A stretch of DNA of 64,000 bases from Kribbella amoyensis (GCF_007828865.1 NZ_VIVK01000003.1:248001-312000), one strand, 5' to 3'. Shown: positions 18,043 through 27,239, counted from the first letter of the stretch. The notes: a model not told the origin generated them from the sequence alone. A program made the numbers and translations.

Positions 18043-18085
18043 TTGACGGCCGGATCGGGGCCGGGTAATTTCAGCCAGGACCGTA
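18043..18085 (+). promoter_or_regulatory. Promoter of propeller pair 2 with shared operator
   Basis: TTGACG (18043-18048), 17 bases, TAATTT (18066-18071): a near-consensus housekeeping promoter about 40 bases before the GTG start. The operator-like stretch 18069-18085 ends GGACCGTA and matches 13 of 17 bases of the site at 27173-27189; its left arm is weak. It covers the end of the -10 and the predicted transcription start. Confidence 0.65.
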
Positions 18086-18114
18086 AAACCTGCCGCGCCG
18101 TCCCCGGAGGCCTT

Positions 18115-20055
18115 GTGTACAAGCGGTTTGCGTTCACTTCCCTCGCCGTTGCCCTGATCCTGACCACCGCGCCGAGCGCCGCGACCGCGGGCACCCCGTC
18201 CCCCGTCACGGTCGACAACCTCGGACCCGCGTCCGCCGTGACCTCGACCAGCGTCGCCGAGCAGGTGGGCGACCGGATCTGGACCGCCACGTCCGGGGTG
18301 TCGCCGGTCCAGGTCGGCGCCTTCGACCCGGTCACCCAGACCGTCGACCGGAAGATCGCCCTGCCGACCGGCGCCGGGTCCTGGGCCATGACCCATGTCG
18401 GCACCGACCTCTACGTCGGGCTCTACACCCCCGGTGACCTCTACAAGATCGACACCACCACTGGGTCGTTGAGCAAGGTCGCCCAGTTCGGCTCGTTCAT
18501 CTGGTCGATCGCCGCCACCCCGGACGGCAAGATCGTCGCCGGCACCTACCCCGACGGCGGCGTGCACGAGTACGACCCGTCCACCGGCGCGACCAAGTCG
18601 TACGGTGCCGCGTTCGCCGGTGAGCAGTACGTCCGCAGCATCGCGGCCGACGCGGACACCATCTACGCCGGGGTCGGCACCAAGGCGCACCTGGTCGCGA
18701 TCGATCGCGCCACCGGGGATCGGCGGGACGTGCTGCCCGCCAAGTACGCGGACCGGACGTTCGTCGCCACGCTCGCCCTGGAAGGTGGGAAGCTCGCCGC
18801 GGGCCTCTCCCCGACCGGCACGATGCTCGTCTTCGACACCGCCGACCTGGCGAACCCGGTCGAGGTGCAGACGCCCGGCGGCGACCAGTACGTCACCGCG
18901 ATCACCGTCGACGAGCCGACCGGGGACGTCTATCTCGGGACCCGGCCGTCGGGCACCTTGTACCGCTACCGCGACGGCGCCCTGCAGCGTCTCGGGTCCC
19001 CGTACGACGGGGCGTACTTCAACCGCATCTTCGTGGCCGGGTCGACGATCCGGGCCGAGTTGACCAGCCAGGTGGTCACGTACGACGAGGCCGGCGGGAC
19101 GTTCAGCGGCGTGGACCTCGGCACCGCGGGACTCCCGCCGGCCCCCGAGCAGGCGATGGGGATCGCGGCAACTCGCGACACGGTCCTGGTGAGCGGTAAG
19201 GCCGGGATCCAGGTGCACGACCTGCGGACCGGGACGAACAGCCGCGCGTTCCTGCCCGGCGAGGCGAAAACCCTCACCCCGGTCGGCCGGGAGGTCTACC
19301 TCGGCGTGTACACGCTGGCCCGGGTCTGGTCGATGAAGCCGGACGGCACCGATCTCCGCGAGCTCGGCCGGATCGAGAACGAGCAGACCCGCCCGACCGA
19401 CGACGCGTACGACGAACGCTCCCGCACGCTGCTGATCTCGACCGAGCCCGACTACGGCAAGTACGACGGCACCCTGACCGAGCAGCACGTGGATACCGGG
19501 CAGCGTGAGGTCCATCGCGGCGTGGTCCCGAAGCAGTCGGTCCGCTCGGTCGGCACCCAGGACGGCATCGCGTACCTCGGCGGCGCGACCCGCAACAGCC
19601 TCGGCACCACCCCGCTCTTGCCGGAGGCAACCGTCGTCGCGTTCGACCTGCGCCGCAACCGCACGCTCTGGGAGGTCGCCCCGATCTCCGGAGCGCAGAC
19701 GTACAGCGACGTGATCCCGTACCGCGGCCGGCTGTACGTGACGACCGATGACGGCCGCCTCGCCGAGCTCGATCCGCGCACCGGCAAGGTCCTCAGCACC
19801 CAGACCATCGGGACCGGGCAGAGCCGCCTCGCAGTCGCCCGAGCGGGCCTCTTCGGCACGGACAGCAAACGCGTCTTCCAAGTCGTCCCGAAGGGCTCGG
19901 CGGCGCCGGAGGTCCGCACTGTCCTGGACGGTCTCAACACGCAGATCTACGGCTACCCGCTGATCACCGCGTCGCACACCGGCGACGCGCTCTACACGAT
20001 CAAGGACCGCGACCTGATCCGCGTCGGTAACCTCCCGAGCGGAGCGGACCGATGA
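18115..20055 (+). CDS. Secreted beta-propeller-like protein, Sec-type (pair 2, first gene)
   Basis: 646 residues from GTG 18115, with GGAGG four bases upstream; longer readings of the frame would run through the promoter. Sec signal MYKRFAFTSLAVALILTTAP with cleavage after ATA. Blade repeats include LYVGLYTPGDLYKIDTTTG, IVAGTYPDGGVHEYDPSTG and VYLGTRPSGTLYRYRDG. GEAKTLTPVGREVYLGVYT and the signature near residue 473 (PKQSVRSVGTQDGIAYLGG, then VVAFDLRRNRTLWEVAP) are closely echoed in the following Tat-type gene. No catalytic motif found. It is the mirror image of pair 1, where the Tat-type gene comes first. Confidence 0.82.
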   Translation: MYKRFAFTSLAVALILTTAPSAATAGTPSPVTVDNLGPASAVTSTSVAEQVGDRIWTATSGVSPVQVGAFDPVTQTVDRKIALPTGAGSWAMTHVGTDLYVGLYTPGDLYKIDTTTGSLSKVAQFGSFIWSIAATPDGKIVAGTYPDGGVHEYDPSTGATKSYGAAFAGEQYVRSIAADADTIYAGVGTKAHLVAIDRATGDRRDVLPAKYADRTFVATLALEGGKLAAGLSPTGTMLVFDTADLANPVEVQTPGGDQYVTAITVDEPTGDVYLGTRPSGTLYRYRDGALQRLGSPYDGAYFNRIFVAGSTIRAELTSQVVTYDEAGGTFSGVDLGTAGLPPAPEQAMGIAATRDTVLVSGKAGIQVHDLRTGTNSRAFLPGEAKTLTPVGREVYLGVYTLARVWSMKPDGTDLRELGRIENEQTRPTDDAYDERSRTLLISTEPDYGKYDGTLTEQHVDTGQREVHRGVVPKQSVRSVGTQDGIAYLGGATRNSLGTTPLLPEATVVAFDLRRNRTLWEVAPISGAQTYSDVIPYRGRLYVTTDDGRLAELDPRTGKVLSTQTIGTGQSRLAVARAGLFGTDSKRVFQVVPKGSAAPEVRTVLDGLNTQIYGYPLITASHTGDALYTIKDRDLIRVGNLPSGADR

Positions 20056-22010
20056 CGGGCCGCATCTCGCGCCGCACCCTGCTCGCGGGCGCCGCGGTCG
20101 CCGGGGCCACCTCAGCGCTCCCCCTGCCGACGGCCGGCGCAGCATCGACAGCAGCACCGATCGACGGTTCCACGTTGCCCCGCTTCGGTCCGGCCTGCCT
20201 GACCGCGGCTGTGGTGGCGATGGCCGTCCTCGACGGGCACGCGTACGTGATCACCCGCGGGATCGTGCCGCCCAAGCTCGTGGACATCGACCTCGCCACC
20301 CGGCGGGTCAGCCGGACGATCGACCTGCCGGTCGGTGAAGGCGGCTGGGGCATCACCGTTGCCGCTGGCAAGATCTACGTCGGGTTGTACCCGGTCGCCG
20401 ACGTGTACTGCTTCGACCCCGTGACCGCCGCGATCACCCGCGTCGGCAGTCTCGCCGGAGCTGGCGGCTTCGTCTGGGACCTGACCACCGCACCCGACGG
20501 TCAGGTGTTCGCGGTCAGCTACCCGAACGGCGCCGTCTGGCAGATCGACCCCACCACGAACACCCCGACCCAGCTCGGCGCCCCGGTCCCGGGCGCGCAG
20601 TACGGCCGGTACGTCGGCGCGGCCGGCTCCTTCGTGTACGCGGGGATCTACACACCGTCCCAGCTGGCCGGATACGACCGGACCAGCGGGAGCTTCCGCG
20701 ACCTCACCCCGGAAACGTTGCGGGGGAAGAACTTCGGCCCGTTCACCGCGACGACGGACCGTGTCTACGCCGGATGCAGCGGTGCCCTCGTCAGCATGGA
20801 CCTCGACGGCGGCAACGTCCACGTCGTACCGCTGCCCGCCGGCGAGAACACGGTCGACGCCATCGCGGTGACACCCGACGGGACCGCGTACGTCACCACC
20901 CGCGGCTCCGGCACCGTGTGGTCCTGCGGTCCGGCCGACACCAGCCTCACCGCGGTCGCCACCCCGGCAGCGGCCGACGAACACCGACGTCTCGTCCTCC
21001 TCGACGACACCACGTTGCTCGGCTCGACCGGCTCGGGGGTGCTCTGGTGGCTCGACGTCAGCACCGGGGAGTACGAGCTGCTCGATCTCGTCGACGCGGG
21101 CTTCGTCCCGGCCGCCGACAAGCCGCAGTCGATCGAGCTGGGGATGCCGCATCTGTACGTGGGCGGTCACTGGGTCGTCACCGAGCACTCGACCTCCGAT
21201 CGGACCAGCCGTCGCATCCGCGTTCCGGGTGAGGCGAAGACCCTGACCTGGACGGGCGACCACCTCTACTCGGCGCTGTACCCGAGTACCGAGGTGGTCC
21301 GGATCGACCCGCGGACCAAGGAGGTGCACAGCTTCGGGTTGATCGCGAACGGGCAGACCCGGCCGTGGCAGGCGGCGTACGACGAGGGGACCGGGCTGCT
21401 CGCGATCGCGTCCGCGCCGGGGACCGGCAAGCTGGTCGGCGCGCTCACCCTGCTCGACGTCCGCACCGGCACCCTGGACGTGTACCCGAACCTGTTGCCC
21501 GACCAGAGTGTGATGACCGTGGCGATCGCGGACGGCATCGCGTACGTCGGCGGGGACGTGGTCGGTGGTGGCGGGATCACCCCGACCCGGACGTCGGCCG
21601 CGATCGGCGCGTTCGACCTGCGCCGGCGCAAGCTGCTGTGGACGGCCGAACCGCTCGCCGGGGAACGCTCGATCCAGAGCGTCGCGGTCCTGGACGGCGT
21701 CCTGTACGGCGTCCTCAAACGCACCAGCGGCGGCTGGTTCACCGTCGACCTCACCACCGGTGCCGTGGTCCGCGGTACGAACAAGCTCTCCGGGTACGGC
21801 GAGATCTTCGTCCACCAGGGCGGTGTCTACGTCGAGACCAACTTCGGCGGCAACCTCTACCGGCTCGGCCGGAGCGAGGCGGAGCTGCTGGTGAACAAGC
21901 TCGGCGACGGCTGGTACACCGTGCCGCAGCTGTCCCCGGTCCGCGGCCGGCCGACCCACCATGCGTGGGGCTTGGCCGACCGCGACCTCGTCCAACTCCC
22001 GTTGCGCTGA
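20052..22010 (+). CDS. Secreted beta-propeller-like protein, Tat-type (pair 2, second gene)
   Basis: 652 residues; ATG 20052 overlaps the previous TGA by ATGA, and GGAG lies seven bases upstream. MTGRISRRTLLAGAAVAGAT is a canonical Tat signal (SRRTLL) ending near AGAAS. Repeats include KIYVGLYPVADVYCFDPVTA, VFAVSYPNGAVWQIDPTTN and FVYAGIYTPSQLAGYDRTSG. Paralogue signature near residue 483: LPDQSVMTVAIADGIAYVGG, then IGAFDLRRRKLLWTAEPLAG. The GEAKTLTWTG tract matches its Sec-type partner. Probably extracellular; enzymatic or binding role unknown. It converges with the 2-hydroxyacid dehydrogenase gene, with a terminator hairpin between. Confidence 0.82.
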   Translation: MTGRISRRTLLAGAAVAGATSALPLPTAGAASTAAPIDGSTLPRFGPACLTAAVVAMAVLDGHAYVITRGIVPPKLVDIDLATRRVSRTIDLPVGEGGWGITVAAGKIYVGLYPVADVYCFDPVTAAITRVGSLAGAGGFVWDLTTAPDGQVFAVSYPNGAVWQIDPTTNTPTQLGAPVPGAQYGRYVGAAGSFVYAGIYTPSQLAGYDRTSGSFRDLTPETLRGKNFGPFTATTDRVYAGCSGALVSMDLDGGNVHVVPLPAGENTVDAIAVTPDGTAYVTTRGSGTVWSCGPADTSLTAVATPAAADEHRRLVLLDDTTLLGSTGSGVLWWLDVSTGEYELLDLVDAGFVPAADKPQSIELGMPHLYVGGHWVVTEHSTSDRTSRRIRVPGEAKTLTWTGDHLYSALYPSTEVVRIDPRTKEVHSFGLIANGQTRPWQAAYDEGTGLLAIASAPGTGKLVGALTLLDVRTGTLDVYPNLLPDQSVMTVAIADGIAYVGGDVVGGGGITPTRTSAAIGAFDLRRRKLLWTAEPLAGERSIQSVAVLDGVLYGVLKRTSGGWFTVDLTTGAVVRGTNKLSGYGEIFVHQGGVYVETNFGGNLYRLGRSEAELLVNKLGDGWYTVPQLSPVRGRPTHHAWGLADRDLVQLPLR

Positions 22011-22026
22011 GCAACCAAAAGGGTGC

Positions 22027-22068
22027 CACCGCGGAGGTCAGCCCATCCGGGCCAAGGCCTCCGCGGTG
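22027..22068. terminator. Bidirectional hairpin between converging genes
   Basis: A perfect 11-bp inverted repeat (CACCGCGGAGG at 22027-22037 and CCTCCGCGGTG at 22058-22068) with a 20-base loop starts 17 bases past the stop of the plus-strand gene and covers the last codons of the minus-strand gene. There is no U tract. Confidence 0.5.
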
Positions 22069-23033
22069 ACCTCGAACCGCAGCGCGTCGCCGGCGGCGTA
22101 CCGCTCGAGCTCGTCGGCGACCAGCTCACCCATCTCCAGATACCCCTCGACGGTCCCGGCCGCGCGATGCGGAGTGAGCAGCACGTTCGGCAGACCACGC
22201 AACGGGCTGTCCACCGGCAACGGCTCCTCGTCGAACACGTCCAGCGCGGCGTCGATCCGGCCACTCCGCAACTCGTCGAGCAACGCGTCCGAGTCGATCA
22301 ACCAGGACCGCGCCGTGTTCACCAGCGACGCCCCGTCCGGCATCAGCGCCAGCTCGCGTCGGCCGATCATCTCCCGGGTCTCCGGCAACGTCGGCGCGTG
22401 CAGGACGACGGCCCGGCTGGTCCGGAGCAACTCGTCCAGCTCGACCCGGCGTACTCCGAACGACGCCGCCCGCTCGTCGGTCAGATACGGGTCGTACACC
22501 ACCACCTCGGCGCCGAGCGCGACCGCCATCGCGATGTACTCCGCGCCCGTCCGGGACGCCCCGACCACGCCGATCCGCGACCCGGTGATCCCGTGCTGCG
22601 GCGGCGCCGCGATCGCGTCCGTCCAGGTGGCCCCGGCGTGCATCGCGTGGTCGTACCGGTGGATGCGGTGCAGCATCGTCAGCGTGAACGCGAGCGCGAC
22701 CTCGGCGACCGGCCGGGCCATCGCCTGACCGACCTGGGTGATCCTGATGCCCCGGTCGAACACGGCGTCGGTGACGAAGTGCTTCACCGACGAGGCGCTG
22801 TGCGCGATGAGGCGGAGCCGCGGCGCGTGCGCCAGGACGTCCGCGGTCATCGGCACCGCGCCCCACGAGGTGATCAGCACGTCGGCCTCCGGCAACGCCT
22901 CGACCAACGACACCGCGTCCCGTGGATCGTCGAGGACGCGGAGGTCGGCGAGTGCCTCGATCCGGCCCCAGTCGGCCGGTGCGAACACCATCTCCCGGAA
23001 CGACGGCGTCGCCGCCATCACGACCCGCAGCAT
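22038..23033 (-). CDS. D-isomer-specific 2-hydroxyacid dehydrogenase
   Basis: 331 residues. The NAD domain has GSRIGVVGASRTG (usually GxGxxG), and the catalytic set is present: Arg in LVNTARSWLID, Glu in LDVFDEEPLP, His in LLTPHRAAG. The normal ARG after Asn-Thr is ARS here. It should oxidise a 2-hydroxyacid or reduce a 2-oxoacid, which fits processing of the 2-oxo acid products expected from DapA/NanA-type lyases in this block (inference). Its ATG directly abuts the TGA of the epimerase-like gene. Last gene of the importer operon that starts at 27148. Confidence 0.88.
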   Translation of the reverse strand: MLRVVMAATPSFREMVFAPADWGRIEALADLRVLDDPRDAVSLVEALPEADVLITSWGAVPMTADVLAHAPRLRLIAHSASSVKHFVTDAVFDRGIRITQVGQAMARPVAEVALAFTLTMLHRIHRYDHAMHAGATWTDAIAAPPQHGITGSRIGVVGASRTGAEYIAMAVALGAEVVVYDPYLTDERAASFGVRRVELDELLRTSRAVVLHAPTLPETREMIGRRELALMPDGASLVNTARSWLIDSDALLDELRSGRIDAALDVFDEEPLPVDSPLRGLPNVLLTPHRAAGTVEGYLEMGELVADELERYAAGDALRFEVTAEALARMG

Positions 23034-24056
23034 TCAGAACTTCCCGTCCCGGACCTGGAACTTCGTCGGCTTGTCCCAGACGACTCCGCCGCGCGCGATC
23101 CAGTCCGCCTGCCAGTCCAGCAGGGTCTCGATCCCCGCGTCCGGCAGACCGAACAGCTCGTGACACCGGGACGCGTCGTTCAGCAACGCGGTCGGTGCCT
23201 CGGTGCCCTTGAACTCCGGCTCCACGCCGAGCCGCCGGCCCGCCTCGACCGCGAGCTCCCGGACCGACAACGTCTCCGGCCCGGTCAGGTTCAGGACGAA
23301 CTGCTCCGGCGTCGCGTGCAACAGGGACCGCAGCGCCACCTCGTTCGCGTATCGCTGCCAGACCACGTTCACAGCGCCCGTGGTGACGTCGACCGGGATC
23401 CCGTCCCGCACCTGCGAGAACACGTCCGCCAGCACGCCGTACCGGGGCTCGACCGCGTAGTTCAGCCGGATCACCGACAACGGCGTGCCCCACGTCTCCG
23501 CGGCGTACCCGAAGACACGCTCGCGGCCGAGGCAGGACATCGCGTACTCACCGACCGGGCCGAGCTGGTCCGCCTCGGTACTGCCGCCCTCGGTGATCGG
23601 GACCAGCGGGTACACGTTGCCGGTGGAGAACGCCGCGATCCGGGCGTCCCGGTACCGGGCGGCGGCGAGGCCGGCGACGACCGAGTTGGTCTGCCAGAGC
23701 CGGCCGGGCGCTCCCGACGTACCGAACTTCGCGCCGACCATGAACACCACGTTCGCGGCGTCCGGCAGCTCGTCGAACGAGTCGTCGGACAGCAGGTCGA
23801 ACGCGACCGTGGTGACGCCGACCGCCTCCAACCCGGCCCGCACCTGCTGGTCGCTCCAGCGGGACACCGCGAGCACCCGGCGATGCCGGCCACCCGCCTC
23901 GTCCAGTGCGCGCCGGGCCAGCAGGCACAGACTCGGACCCATCTTGCCGCCGGCGCCGAGCACGACCAGGTCGCCCTCCAGCCGGCCCAGGTCGGCGACC
24001 AGGTCGGCCGACGGGGTGGCCAGCGCGGCCTCCAGCGCAGCTTCGTCCTCGAACAA
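23034..24056 (-). CDS. NAD-dependent epimerase/dehydratase-like protein lacking the catalytic Lys
   Basis: 340 residues. GDLVVLGAGGKMGPSL is the dinucleotide-binding loop of extended short-chain dehydrogenases, and VFMVGAKFGTSG and AAFSTGNVYPLV follow the usual strand order. The catalytic YxxxK reads YAMSC in EYAMSCLGRERVFGY: Tyr is kept but Cys replaces Lys. I recall SCLGRE-type variants among relatives, so it may be a subfamily trait rather than damage. It could still bind NAD or use another residue. Substrate is probably the imported sugar or its acid. ATG 24056, 12 bases after the permease stop. Confidence 0.75.
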   Translation of the reverse strand: MFEDEAALEAALATPSADLVADLGRLEGDLVVLGAGGKMGPSLCLLARRALDEAGGRHRRVLAVSRWSDQQVRAGLEAVGVTTVAFDLLSDDSFDELPDAANVVFMVGAKFGTSGAPGRLWQTNSVVAGLAAARYRDARIAAFSTGNVYPLVPITEGGSTEADQLGPVGEYAMSCLGRERVFGYAAETWGTPLSVIRLNYAVEPRYGVLADVFSQVRDGIPVDVTTGAVNVVWQRYANEVALRSLLHATPEQFVLNLTGPETLSVRELAVEAGRRLGVEPEFKGTEAPTALLNDASRCHELFGLPDAGIETLLDWQADWIARGGVVWDKPTKFQVRDGKF

Positions 24057-24068
24057 TGTCGTTCCCTC

Positions 24069-24977
24069 TCAGCCTTTGAGTCCGGACATGGTCGCGCCCT
24101 CGGTGAAGTGCCGCTGGGCGAACAGGTAGGCGACGAAGATCGGTGCCAGTGCGACGACCGAGCCGGCCATCGCGACACTCATCGGCACCTTGTCCTGCAT
24201 CAGCCCGGCGATCCCGGTGGTCAGCATCTGCATCTCCGGCGACTGCGCCACCACCAGTGGCCAGAGGAAGTCGTTCCAGTGCCACAGGAACACGAACAAC
24301 CCGAGCGTCGCCAGGATCGGCTTGCACAGCGGCAGCACGATCTGGGCGAAGATCCGGAACTCCGAGGCGCCGTCGACCCGGGCCGCGTCGAGCAGCTCGT
24401 CCGGGATGCCGCGGATGAACTGCCGCATCAGGAACGTCGCCTGCGCGTTCGCCAGCGTCGGCACGATCAGGCCCCAGTACGTGTTCACGCCGTCGGCCTT
24501 GGCCACGATCACGAACAACGGGATCAGGGTGATGTGGTACGGCACCATCAGCATCCCGAGGAACGACCAGAAGATCACGTTCTTCCCGGGGAACCGCTTC
24601 TTGGCGAACGCGTACCCGGCCATCGACGACAGCAGCAGCACGAAGACGACGCTGATCCCGGAGTACAGCAGCGTGTTGAGCGCCCACCGGATCACCTGGT
24701 TGCCCTGCAGGACGCGGGCGTAGTTGTCCAGGGTCAGGTCGTTCGGCACCAGGCTGCCCGGGAAGAACAACCCACCGTTCGGCTTCAGCGACAGCACCAC
24801 CATCGCGTAGAACGGGAACAGCGTCGCCAACGCGCCGACCGTCAGCAGGATCCCGGTGAGCACCCGCCCGACGCCCTGCGGCGCGAACGGGCTACGGCCG
24901 GTACGCCCGGGTGGTGCGGCGGCCGGCTGGTCCGCCGGAGTGGTGGGACCGAGGTCGGTCTGGGTCAGAGTGGACAT
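24069..24977 (-). CDS. Sugar ABC transporter permease (MalG-like)
   Basis: 302 residues, six membrane segments after a Pro-rich cytoplasmic N-terminus. The EAA loop is DELLDAARVDGASEFRIFAQIVLPLCKP in outline (key residues E-x3-A-x2-DGAS and the final LPL). C-terminal EGATMSGLKG is typical of CUT1 permeases. It pairs with the permease encoded one base upstream. No ATPase gene is in the operon, so a shared MsiK-type ATPase elsewhere is expected, as in other actinobacteria. Confidence 0.92.
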   Translation of the reverse strand: MSTLTQTDLGPTTPADQPAAAPPGRTGRSPFAPQGVGRVLTGILLTVGALATLFPFYAMVVLSLKPNGGLFFPGSLVPNDLTLDNYARVLQGNQVIRWALNTLLYSGISVVFVLLLSSMAGYAFAKKRFPGKNVIFWSFLGMLMVPYHITLIPLFVIVAKADGVNTYWGLIVPTLANAQATFLMRQFIRGIPDELLDAARVDGASEFRIFAQIVLPLCKPILATLGLFVFLWHWNDFLWPLVVAQSPEMQMLTTGIAGLMQDKVPMSVAMAGSVVALAPIFVAYLFAQRHFTEGATMSGLKG

Positions 24978-24978
24978 G

Positions 24979-25881
24979 TCAGTCGCTCCCCCGGTCCAGG
25001 ATCAGCCGCTGCACCAGCGAGATCACCAGCACCAGCGCGAACAGCGCCAGCGCCACCGCGGAGGCGTAGCCGAAGTCGAAGAACTTGAAGGCCTGGTCGT
25101 ACAGCATGTAGCCGAGCGTGTAGGTCGCCTTGACCGGACCGCCGCCGGTCATGATGTAGACGGCGTCGAAGACCTGGAACGACCCGATCACCTCGATCAC
25201 GCCGAGGAAGAAGAACACCGGGCGCAGCTGCGGCAGGGTGATGTGCCGGAACCGCTGCCAGGCGCCGGCGCCGTCCATCATCGCCGCCTCCTCGAGCTCA
25301 CGCGGGATGTCCTGCAACCGGGCCAGCACGATCAGCATGTCGAAGCCGAACCGGCCCCAGATCGCGACCGCCGCGATGGCGACGATGGCCAGCACGTCGT
25401 TGGTCAGCCAGGACCCCTCGGACAGCCCGATCGAGCCGAGCAGCCGCGGCACCGCGCCGTCCGCGCTGAAGATCCAGATGAAGACGACACCGGCCAGCAC
25501 CAGCGAGGTGATCACCGGCAGGAAGAACGCGGCCCGAAAGAACCGGACGCCGCGGAACGACCGCCGGACCAGCAGTGCCATCCCGACCGCGACGGCGACC
25601 AGCACCGGGACGGAGACCACGGTGTAGATCAGCGTGACCTTGAGCGAGTGCCAGAACAGGCCGTCGTGGGCGAGCCGCTCGAAGTTGTCGAGCCCCTTCC
25701 AGCGGAACCCACCACCCAGCGTGTACTTGCCGAACGCGAGCCCGAGCCCGCCGAGGAAGGGCGCGAACCGGAAGAGCAGGAACAGCACCAGCATCGGCAG
25801 CACGAAGGCGGCGCCGACCAGCGCCTCCCGCCGCCGGAGGCGACGGGAGGCGGGCCGGCCCGCAGCGAGCAGGGAAGCCAT
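24979..25881 (-). CDS. Sugar ABC transporter permease (MalF-like)
   Basis: 300 residues, six membrane helices. The EAA motif carries ELEEAAMMDGAGAWQRF, ending ITLPQLRP. It starts at ATG 25881, eight bases after the binding-protein stop, and is followed after one base by its partner permease: a standard CUT1 importer order. Confidence 0.92.
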   Translation of the reverse strand: MASLLAAGRPASRRLRRREALVGAAFVLPMLVLFLLFRFAPFLGGLGLAFGKYTLGGGFRWKGLDNFERLAHDGLFWHSLKVTLIYTVVSVPVLVAVAVGMALLVRRSFRGVRFFRAAFFLPVITSLVLAGVVFIWIFSADGAVPRLLGSIGLSEGSWLTNDVLAIVAIAAVAIWGRFGFDMLIVLARLQDIPRELEEAAMMDGAGAWQRFRHITLPQLRPVFFFLGVIEVIGSFQVFDAVYIMTGGGPVKATYTLGYMLYDQAFKFFDFGYASAVALALFALVLVISLVQRLILDRGSD

Positions 25882-25888
25882 CAGCGGC

Positions 25889-27148
25889 TCAGCGCGCCAG
25901 GACCGGCTCGGCGGCCTTGGCCCCGTCCTTCATCGCCTGCTCGGCCGACTTCTTGCCGAGCACGACGGCCTGGATCTCCGGCGCCAGCACGGCCTGTACC
26001 TCGCGGGCGTGCGCGACCCGCGGGCCGACGTTGACCAGCGGCAGGAACGGCTCGGCCTGAGCCTCGGGGGAGCCGGCCGGGAACGGCGCCGGCGCGCCCT
26101 CCTTCGGCGGGTAGAAGTTGGAGAACTTGCCGATCGCGGCGAGCACCTCGTCGGTGGTGACGAACTGGGTCCAGGCGGCGGCCAGCGACTTGTTCTCCGA
26201 GTCGTTCAGGATGGTGAAGGACCCGACCGTGCCGTAGGTGGCTTCGGCCTTGTTCTTCAGCGGCGCGGTGACCACGACGTCCTTGCCCCACACGGTGGCC
26301 AGCTCGGTCGGGGTGCTGTAGTAGACGCAGCCGACCTGCCGGCGGCCGACGACGGTCTGCTCGGCGGGCAGGTTGCCGGCCGCCTCGTCCCGCTTCACGT
26401 ACCCCTGGGCCGCCAGGTCGCCGAGGAACTTGGCCGCCTCGGCCATCGCCGGGCTGTCGATCGTGGACTTGCCCGCCTCGTCGAACGGGGCGCCACCGGC
26501 CTGCCAGACCCACGGGTAGAAGGTCATGTTCAGCGTCGCCTCGGTCGAGCCGATGATGTGCGTGACGTACTTGCCCTTGGCCTTGAACTTCGGCCCGAGC
26601 GCGGCCAGCTCCGCCCAGGTGGTCGGCGGCTTGTCCACCCCGACCTCCTTGAGCACCTTGGCGTCACACACGCCCGGCACCACGGACATCAGGATCGGGG
26701 CGCCGTACGTCTTGCCGTCGTGCGTGACCGCGTCCAGCGCGCTCTTGCGGTACCCGTCCTTGCTGACCACGTCGTCCAGCGGCTCCAGCACCTCCTGGGC
26801 GCGGAACTGGGCCAGCTCGTCCGGGATCATGTAGACCACGTCCGGCGCCGTGCCACCCGCGATCGCGGTGGTCAGCGCGGTGTCGCGGTCCTTCCACGGC
26901 TTGATGTCGACCTTGACCTCGGCCTTCGGGTACTTCGCCTTGAAGGCCGCGACCTGGCCCTCCCAGAACTTCTTGTCCGCGTTCTCGTCGGCACCCGGGG
27001 ACAGCGGGTACGCCCGCATCGTGATCGAGCCGCTGACCTCCTCGCCCTCCTTCGGTGCCGCGACCGAACCGCCGTCGCCGCACGCGGCCACCAGACACAG
27101 GGCAGTCAGGCCGACGCCGGCCCTGCTCGCCGTTCTCCGCCAGGACAT
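25889..27148 (-). CDS. Sugar-binding lipoprotein of ABC importer
   Basis: 419 residues with a lipoprotein signal: LCLVAAC gives lipidated Cys23. The body is a family 1 extracellular solute-binding protein (FWEGQVAAFKAKYPKAEVKVD, TAIAGGTAPDVVYM, AWTQFVTTDEVLAAIGKFSNFYPP). First gene of the operon 27148 to 22038, under a promoter whose -10 lies inside a shared operator, so import is probably induced with the propellers. Ligand class (oligosaccharide, uronide, amino sugar) cannot be read from sequence. Confidence 0.93.
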   Translation of the reverse strand: MSWRRTASRAGVGLTALCLVAACGDGGSVAAPKEGEEVSGSITMRAYPLSPGADENADKKFWEGQVAAFKAKYPKAEVKVDIKPWKDRDTALTTAIAGGTAPDVVYMIPDELAQFRAQEVLEPLDDVVSKDGYRKSALDAVTHDGKTYGAPILMSVVPGVCDAKVLKEVGVDKPPTTWAELAALGPKFKAKGKYVTHIIGSTEATLNMTFYPWVWQAGGAPFDEAGKSTIDSPAMAEAAKFLGDLAAQGYVKRDEAAGNLPAEQTVVGRRQVGCVYYSTPTELATVWGKDVVVTAPLKNKAEATYGTVGSFTILNDSENKSLAAAWTQFVTTDEVLAAIGKFSNFYPPKEGAPAPFPAGSPEAQAEPFLPLVNVGPRVAHAREVQAVLAPEIQAVVLGKKSAEQAMKDGAKAAEPVLAR

Positions 27149-27173
27149 TCGGGCACCTCCAGCTCAGGGGGAT

Positions 27174-27212
27174 TACGGTCAAGACCGTAGAGCCCGAAAC
27201 CGGGCGCGTCAA
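27174..27212 (-). promoter_or_regulatory. Promoter of importer operon with perfect shared operator
   Basis: Minus strand: TTGACG (27212-27207), 17 bases, TACGGT (27189-27184). The -10 lies within TACGGTCAAGACCGTA (27174-27189), a perfect palindrome with 7-bp arms, the best copy of the shared operator. Confidence 0.75.
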
Positions 27213-27239
27213 CGACTTGTCGCAGCTGTTTTCAGAACG

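Noticed and set aside
22023..25088. 1021-codon open frame on the plus strand
   Set aside because: It is the antisense shadow of the importer operon in high-GC DNA: Arg/Gln/Asp/His-rich composition, no domains, and it crosses several well-supported genes.
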